The notes below the pieces were generated by a model that saw only the letters and a list, made by a program, of their open reading frames with translations, was not told where the DNA came from and made no database searches. The position numbers were made by a program, and so were the translations under genes. From Thalassoglobus polymorphus (GTDB taxonomy: Bacteria; Planctomycetota; Planctomycetia; Planctomycetales; Planctomycetaceae), in contig NZ_CP036267.1 of NCBI RefSeq assembly GCF_007744255.1, forward strand, positions 6,088,001 to 6,152,000: a stretch of 64,000 bases of DNA. Direction: 5' to 3'. Shown here one piece after another: positions 58,508 through 64,000 of the stretch (position 1 is its first letter; every line of letters begins with the position of its first letter).

Positions 58508-61500
58508 ATGCTGGTTGCTCGCTTTTCATTGCGGTTTGCTCAAATTCTTTTTGCTGGGCTAGTCACTCTCTCAGTTGGGGGCGTTCTTCAGGCTCAGAAC
58601 TTCGGGGAAATGATTCGGAGTTCAGATCCGCTGACGCCTGAAGAGGAATTGAAAACCTTCACCGTTCCCGAGGGCTTTGAAGTTCAGCTCTTTGCCGCTG
58701 AGCCGGATATTCAGAAGCCGATGAACATGGCTTTTGATGCACGTGGGCGATTGTGGGTGAGCGGGTCGAACGATTATCCGTTTCCGGATTTGACTGAGTC
58801 GGCGACTGACAGCATTCGAATTCTGGAAGATACCAACGGCGATGGCCGTGCCGACAAATTCACAACCTTTGTCGACGGAATCACAGTTCCGATCGGACTT
58901 TATCCTTATCAAGACGGGGTGGTTGCCTTTTCAATCCCGAACATCACTTTTTATCGAGACACCGACGGCGATGGGAGATCTGATGAAGCGAAAGTGTTGT
59001 ATGGTCCTTTTGATTTCTCGCGAGATACACATGGGCTGAACAATGGTTTTCGGCGCGGGCTCGATGGTTGGATGTATGCCTGCCATGGGTTTAATAACAA
59101 TTCGAAAGTTGCTGGAGCGGATGGGCATTCCATCACGATGCAATCCGGGAATACATACCGCTTCAAGCTCGATGGTTCTCGCATCGAGCATTTCACGCAC
59201 GGGCAGGTGAATCCATTCGGGATGACGTTCGATCATCTCGGTGATGCTTACACTTCTGACTGTCACACAAAACCGGTCACGCTGTTAATTCAAGACGGCT
59301 ACTATCCCAGCTTCGGGAAGCCGCATGATGGCCTCGGCTTCGTTCCGCCAGTGATGGAACACTTGCATGGTTCGACCGCCATCGCCGGAATCTCCCAATA
59401 CACTGGCGGCGGATTTCCAGAGGAGTATGAGAATAATCTGTTCGTCGGAAACGTCATGACAAGCCGTGTTCATCGGGATGTGGTCAAGTACACCGGCTCA
59501 ACAGTCAAGGTCGTCGAGCAACCGGACTTTCTATCCAGCAGCGATTCCTGGTTCCGACCGGTTGAGACACAGTGCGGTCCCGATCAGGCTCTTTATGTTG
59601 CAGACTTCTACAATCGTATTATCGGGCATTATGAAGTCCCGCTCGATCATCCGGGACGTGATCGGCATCGCGCTCGCATTTGGCGAGTGAGTTATGTTGG
59701 AGATCAGCCTGTGAACAGGTTTCAGACTCCACAGGATCTTACGAAGCTCTCTGCAAGGGAACTCATTTCGCAGCTGACAGTCCCAAACTTGCCTTACGAT
59801 TACCGCATTGTTGAACAACTTGTCGAACGTCTCGGCGAGGACTGTTTGCCTGAAGTTCGAAATGTTCTAAAAGATCCCAAAACGCCGCTGCAGCATGCCT
59901 ATTTGCTTTGGGTGAAACATCGGCTCGGTGATCTTTCGATTGCCGATCTGCGAACTGCTTTCGGTTCAAAAGACGAAGTGGTTCGCATCCACGTTCAGCG
60001 AATTCTGGCGGATCTCTCAGGTTGGTCAGAGGGACATGTTCAGCTTGCCTATGACGGTTTACAAAACAGCCCGCTTGTTCGTAGAGCCGCAGCAACGGCG
60101 CTCGCACAGCACTCGAGGATTTCGCATATCCCGGTTCTTGTAGCAGCCCATCAAACGGCGTCTGAGCATGATTTACATCAACGACATGTTTGCAAAATTG
60201 GACTGAGAAACTCCATGCAGCTCGATGGTGCGTATGAGTTCATTGAAAAGCTTGGCTGGAGTGAAGCTGATGAAAACCTGCTGGCCCAGATCAGTCTGGC
60301 GGTGAAGTCCGAGGCGTCGGCAAAGTCTCTGCTTCAACTTGTTGATCGTGTTGAGTTTTCAAACACCGACTTAAAGCAGGTTGTCACGCTCGCTGCGCGG
60401 CATCTGGAGAAGCATGATGTATCGCAGATTGTCAGCCTTTCGCAGTCTCGCTTTGAAAATGATCTCGATCAACAACTGGAATTGTTGCTGGCGATTCAAT
60501 CGGGCTTACGGCAGCAAGGGTGTATGCCGACACAAGAACTCATCGACTGGGGTATTGAGTTGGTTCAGCAGGTTTTCGAAGCAGACGATTCCGGCCGAGG
60601 AGATTGGAAGTCGCTCGGGCTTTCAAAGAAACGGCCCATTGACTGGGGGCTCGAACCTCGCAATACCGCTGACGGAAAAAAGGATGTTCCTTTCCTTAGT
60701 AGCTTGCCAGCGGGTGAGCGCGCCGTCGGTTTGCTGAGATCAAAAAGTTTTATACTTCCGGCGGAACTCGCGTTCGATCTTTGTGGTCATCTCGGTTTTC
60801 CTAATCAGGCTGCCATCCCGCAGAATTTTGTGAGCTTACATCTGGCGAAGAATCATCAAGAAATTCAGAAAGCATTGGCACCGAGGAATGACACAGCCCA
60901 GAGAGTGACTTGGGACCTTGGCGAACATGCGGGCCAAAAAGGTTACCTTCAGGTCACTGACAATATCAGCGTTCGTGCCTATGCCTGGATTGCGATCAGC
61001 GGCATCTCTCCACCGGTGGTTCAAATTCCGAAAGTCGATTTCAAGACGAGTCACCAGCGTTTGATTTCGTCAGCGAACATTTGTCGGCAGCTCGGACTCA
61101 CTCAATTTGAGTCAGAGTTGAAATCGATTGCACTCAATCCGTCTCTCATTGCTGCTGTCCGGTTTGCCGCGCTCGAGTCATTGGTGGCGGGGCAGGCCTC
61201 TCCTGAGGCTGACGTGTTGCTCTCAATTTACAATGTCGCAGGGGTTACAGGTCAACAGAAATTACGTATCGCCCAAGTGCTTCTTAACGATAATAGACAG
61301 CATGGCAAAGCGGATGCCGATGCTGGCGAACTCGAATTCCTCGCATTGTTGAAAACGTTCCCGCTTACAGTTCAAACGGCATTGGCCCGTTCGATGTCTC
61401 TGCAAGAGGCAGGGGCAACGCGATTGGCGGAACTGATTGAGACCGGAGCCATTTCATCCTCGGTTCTTGCTTCAACTGTTGTGCAGGCTCAGGTTGAAGG

Positions 61501-62029
61501 TCTCGACGACAAAGACCTGCGACAGAAATTCATTTCCCTTAAGGCGACGCTTCCCAAGTCGGACGACAATATCGCGAATCTCATCGCGCAGCGTAGAAGC
61601 GATTTCAAAATGGAACTGGCATCGCTGGATGCCGGCAAAGCGATTTTCAAAAAGAACTGTGCGGCATGCCACTCAATTGGTGAAGAAGGAAAAAAAGTCG
61701 GACCGCAGCTGGACGGCATCGGCAACCGTGGACTTGATCGAGTTTTGGAAGATGTCCTGGCTCCGAACCGAAATATCGATCTCGCCTTTCGCTCCCGTAT
61801 CTATTTACTGGAAAGTGGGAAAGTTTATTCGGGATTGTTCCGTCGCGAAGAGGGAGAATTGACGGTCGTTGCCGACGCCAAAGGGGAAGAAATTTCTTTC
61901 TCAACAAAAGAAATCGCCGCTGAGAAAGTTTCAAACCTGTCGATTATGCCTGAGAACTGGGGCGAACTCATCAAAGATGATGAATTTCAGCACCTCCTCG
62001 GGTATCTCATGAGCCAGCGGCAGAAGTAG
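58508..62029 (+). CDS. PVC-type haem-binding protein (membrane-dehydrogenase-like propeller + HEAT + cytochrome c)
   Basis: Exported, 1173 residues. Signal peptide up to about VLQAQ. Residues about 50-400 form a glucose/sorbosone dehydrogenase-like propeller (FTVPEGFEVQLFAAEPDI, GRLWVSGSNDYPFPD, PFGMTFDHLGDAYTSDCHTK, QCGPDQALYVADFYNRIIGH). The middle (about 420-900) is helical, with HEAT-like repeats. The C-terminus has a haem c site C-AAC-H near residue 1051 (FKKNCAACHSIGEEGKKVGPQLDGIG) and the 'haem-binding' tail FRSRIYLLESGKVYSGLF. Such proteins are frequent in planctomycetes and thought to oxidise sugars at the cell surface. The gene ends 93 bp before the second uvrA half. Confidence 0.93.
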   Translation: MLVARFSLRFAQILFAGLVTLSVGGVLQAQNFGEMIRSSDPLTPEEELKTFTVPEGFEVQLFAAEPDIQKPMNMAFDARGRLWVSGSNDYPFPDLTESATDSIRILEDTNGDGRADKFTTFVDGITVPIGLYPYQDGVVAFSIPNITFYRDTDGDGRSDEAKVLYGPFDFSRDTHGLNNGFRRGLDGWMYACHGFNNNSKVAGADGHSITMQSGNTYRFKLDGSRIEHFTHGQVNPFGMTFDHLGDAYTSDCHTKPVTLLIQDGYYPSFGKPHDGLGFVPPVMEHLHGSTAIAGISQYTGGGFPEEYENNLFVGNVMTSRVHRDVVKYTGSTVKVVEQPDFLSSSDSWFRPVETQCGPDQALYVADFYNRIIGHYEVPLDHPGRDRHRARIWRVSYVGDQPVNRFQTPQDLTKLSARELISQLTVPNLPYDYRIVEQLVERLGEDCLPEVRNVLKDPKTPLQHAYLLWVKHRLGDLSIADLRTAFGSKDEVVRIHVQRILADLSGWSEGHVQLAYDGLQNSPLVRRAAATALAQHSRISHIPVLVAAHQTASEHDLHQRHVCKIGLRNSMQLDGAYEFIEKLGWSEADENLLAQISLAVKSEASAKSLLQLVDRVEFSNTDLKQVVTLAARHLEKHDVSQIVSLSQSRFENDLDQQLELLLAIQSGLRQQGCMPTQELIDWGIELVQQVFEADDSGRGDWKSLGLSKKRPIDWGLEPRNTADGKKDVPFLSSLPAGERAVGLLRSKSFILPAELAFDLCGHLGFPNQAAIPQNFVSLHLAKNHQEIQKALAPRNDTAQRVTWDLGEHAGQKGYLQVTDNISVRAYAWIAISGISPPVVQIPKVDFKTSHQRLISSANICRQLGLTQFESELKSIALNPSLIAAVRFAALESLVAGQASPEADVLLSIYNVAGVTGQQKLRIAQVLLNDNRQHGKADADAGELEFLALLKTFPLTVQTALARSMSLQEAGATRLAELIETGAISSSVLASTVVQAQVEGLDDKDLRQKFISLKATLPKSDDNIANLIAQRRSDFKMELASLDAGKAIFKKNCAACHSIGEEGKKVGPQLDGIGNRGLDRVLEDVLAPNRNIDLAFRSRIYLLESGKVYSGLFRREEGELTVVADAKGEEISFSTKEIAAEKVSNLSIMPENWGELIKDDEFQHLLGYLMSQRQK

Positions 62030-62122
62030 ACAGTTCACGATGTGGGCGCTATTCTGTCATAGAGACTTCCCCGGACGCATTTCATGAGTCCGAAAATATA
62101 GACACAAACTGAAATCTGCTTC

Positions 62123-64000
62123 ATGTCACGGACGTTTGAAGAACTCGCTCCACAAAATTTCTCGTTCAACAGCCCCCTTGGATGGTGTCCGGCCTGCGAG
62201 GGGTTGGGAACTGAAATTGGTACGGACCAGTCCGCAATTGTTGCCAATCCGAATTTGACTCTCGATCAGGGAGCCGTCTCCGCTTGGCCGAATCCACAAG
62301 AGAATCCGGGCTTTGCCGCCGTTCTTGAAGCGGTCACCGACCAGCTTGAGATTCCTCGTGACCAACCCTGGTATCAGCTCAGCCCACGTTTTCAACGGGT
62401 GATTCTTCACGGAACAGATGAGAGATGGTTTTCCGTTTCATTACCCGGATCGACGCAACCGATCAACGTTCAGTACAAGGGGCTGTATCCTGCCATTGAA
62501 GAAGCTTCGCGTGTTTCGTATCCGTACCGGGCGAAGTTTCAGGATCTTGTGGGTGAGAAACCTTGCTCAGTTTGTAATGGTGACCGCATCCGTGATGATG
62601 CCGCTGCTGTCCGCTTGAACGACAAAACACTTCCAGAGTTGTGCAAGCTTCCACTCGAAGAGTTGTTGCCATTTTTGCAATCGCTCGAACTCGATAGCAG
62701 TGAGAAAAAAATCGCTGGCGACTTACTGAATGAAGCGTCTCATCGCCTTTCGTTTCTTGTTGATGTCGGCTTGCATTACCTGACGCTCGACCGCAGCATG
62801 CCGACGCTCTCTGGCGGAGAGTCGCAACGAATCCGGCTCGCAGGTCAAATTGGTCGTGCATTGACAGGAGTTCTTTACGTGCTTGATGAGCCGACCATCG
62901 GCCTGCATCCGCGTGATAACGGTCGACTCATTGAGGCCCTCAATAAATTGAAAGAGCTTGGGAATACGTTGGTGCTTGTTGAGCATGATCGAGAAGTGAT
63001 TGAAGCAGCTGACCGGCTTTATGACTTCGGTCCCAGATCTGGTCGATACGGGGGGAACGTCGTCGCTGAGGGGACTCCGAAACAGGTCAGCAGGCAAACT
63101 AAAGCATCCTTAACGGGCGCCTATCTTTCTGGCACAAAAGGGATTCCGGTTCCAATTCGGCGCCGGATGCAAATCATCGACGAAAAGAACGAACCTGTTA
63201 TCGAACTTGAAAAACTTCAGGAAGTTTACGCCGATCCACCGGGGGAAAGCTGGCTGGAGATTCTGGGTTGTCAGCAAAACAACTTACGAAATGTCGACTT
63301 GCGAATTCCACTCGGGACGATGACCTGCGTGACAGGGCTTTCCGGGTCGGGCAAAAGTTCATTGATTCAGGATACGCTCGCTCGCGGAGTTGCGCGGCAT
63401 TTGAAGCTGAAAGGTCCAACTCCGGGACCGTTTCGAAAAATGAACGGAGCTGAGCAAATCAGCCGGGTGATCGCTGTCGATCAAAACCCGATCGGAGCAA
63501 CTCCGGCCTCGAACCCCGCAACGTATACGGGAGTCTTCGAGCCGATTCGCCAGCTCTATTCGAAAATTCCGGACTCAAAGATTCGCGGCTACAAGCCGGG
63601 ACGTTTCAGCTTCAATCGGGCTGGCGGGCGCTGTGATGACTGTGAAGGGATGGGGCAGAAGAAAATTGAAATGCACTTTCTTCCGGATGTTTGGGTGGAG
63701 TGTGATACCTGTCGAGGAAAACGATTTAACCAGGAAACCTTGGCTGTCAAATACAAGAACCAGTCTATTGCCGATGTTCTGGAAATGAGTATCGGGCAAG
63801 CACTGGAATTGTTTCAAAACATTCCGAAGATCCGAGTTCCCTTGGCGACGCTCGATGCCATCGGGCTGGACTATTTGACTCTTGGGCAATCTGCGACCAC
63901 GCTCAGTGGTGGCGAAGCGCAGCGAGTCAAACTCGCTGCCGAACTGGCAAAGCCAAACAGCGGTCGAACGTTGTATCTGCTCGATGAGCCAACCACCGGT
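62123..64000 (+). CDS. UvrA unit 2, C-terminal part (continuation of the split double uvrA, runs off right edge)
   Basis: At least 626 residues, open to the window edge; an in-frame TAG at 62099-62101 closes it upstream. It begins MSRTFEELAPQNFSFN and supplies the second zinc-finger pair C22-PAC, which is missing from the gene ending at 49852. It has signature [13 protein letters not shown] near 230, Walker B VLYVLDEPTIGLHP, second Walker [10 protein letters not shown] near 405, zinc hook CDDCEGMGQKK / CDTCRGK, and the second signature [15 protein letters not shown] near 593. It lacks the first Walker A, so alone it would be half an ATPase. The frame and motifs are intact, so decay has not started, or the product works together with the 46109 protein. 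Confidence 0.93.
   Translation, partial: MSRTFEELAPQNFSFNSPLGWCPACEGLGTEIGTDQSAIVANPNLTLDQGAVSAWPNPQENPGFAAVLEAVTDQLEIPRDQPWYQLSPRFQRVILHGTDERWFSVSLPGSTQPINVQYKGLYPAIEEASRVSYPYRAKFQDLVGEKPCSVCNGDRIRDDAAAVRLNDKTLPELCKLPLEELLPFLQSLELDSSEKKIAGDLLNEASHRLSFLVDVGLHYLTLDRSMPTLSGGESQRIRLAGQIGRALTGVLYVLDEPTIGLHPRDNGRLIEALNKLKELGNTLVLVEHDREVIEAADRLYDFGPRSGRYGGNVVAEGTPKQVSRQTKASLTGAYLSGTKGIPVPIRRRMQIIDEKNEPVIELEKLQEVYADPPGESWLEILGCQQNNLRNVDLRIPLGTMTCVTGLSGSGKSSLIQDTLARGVARHLKLKGPTPGPFRKMNGAEQISRVIAVDQNPIGATPASNPATYTGVFEPIRQLYSKIPDSKIRGYKPGRFSFNRAGGRCDDCEGMGQKKIEMHFLPDVWVECDTCRGKRFNQETLAVKYKNQSIADVLEMSIGQALELFQNIPKIRVPLATLDAIGLDYLTLGQSATTLSGGEAQRVKLAAELAKPNSGRTLYLLDEPTTG

Noticed and set aside
49853-62122. 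Prophage or classical transposon between the uvrA halves
   Set aside because: No integrase, transposase, phage gene, tRNA target or long terminal inverted repeats could be found.

Overview
The window is chromosomal DNA from a planctomycete (Planctomycetota, PVC superphylum), by eye near 50 % G+C. The assignment rests on gene families seen together almost only there: a planctomycete cytochrome c protein with DUF1549/DUF1553-type modules (53194-56076) next to a DUF1501 Tat protein, a large PVC-type haem c protein (58508-62029), a secreted sulfatase, Tat-exported Gfo/Idh/MocA proteins, terpenoid-cyclase-like repeat proteins, and a tandemly duplicated UvrA of the kind also known from Chlamydiae. 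I cannot name the genus.

Layout. 1-9.5 kb: start of alaS, a sulfatase, a CarH-like regulator followed by nadC, a CNNM/CorC-type transporter, a secreted DMFase-like protein and a PIG-L deacetylase. 10-20.4 kb: an esterase, two glycosyltransferases, a VIT1/CCC1 transporter, a 5 x 100 bp tandem array, a secreted propeller, two terpenoid-cyclase-fold proteins, a lipoprotein and a secreted repeat protein. 20.9-36 kb: glgB, a GntP-like permease, a HEAT-sialidase fusion, an SDR plus Gfo/Idh pair with overlapping ends, recQ, a SIS-domain isomerase, a PPi-type phosphofructokinase, a GATase-like protein and a second Gfo/Idh protein. 36-46 kb: a HyuA-HyuB (5-oxoprolinase) fusion, then ispD, dnaA, an HU-like gene, cysC, hisI and hisG. 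46.1-64 kb: the double uvrA, broken in two, with about 12.3 kb of other genes between the halves.

The most striking feature is the split uvrA. The gene at 46109 encodes a whole UvrA plus the first quarter of a second one. It stops inside a zinc finger, between CPKC and CPAC. The second UvrA resumes at 62123 within the same finger and stays open to the window edge. The intervening block carries the planctomycete haem/DUF1501 genes, a PhyH oxygenase and an alkaline-phosphatase-fold protein lacking the usual metal ligands. No transposase or integrase is visible in it.

The second theme is small structured repeats. Family R1 (about 100 bp, more than 10 copies) has a conserved core (CTGCCTCGTGGCGAACAG ... 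GCGTTCTTCACGGGCACAC) and ends in a triloop hairpin whose stem changes in a compensatory way between copies. In five genes this hairpin end supplies the TAG stop codon, including the broken end of uvrA. The 100-bp tandem array is an amplified R1 variant. Family R2 (about 80 bp) is a near-palindromic, MITE-like element; copies lie just upstream of glgB and phyH and create false N-terminal extensions there. Starts were chosen from Shine-Dalgarno sequences, signal peptides and homologous N-termini, as explained in each entry.
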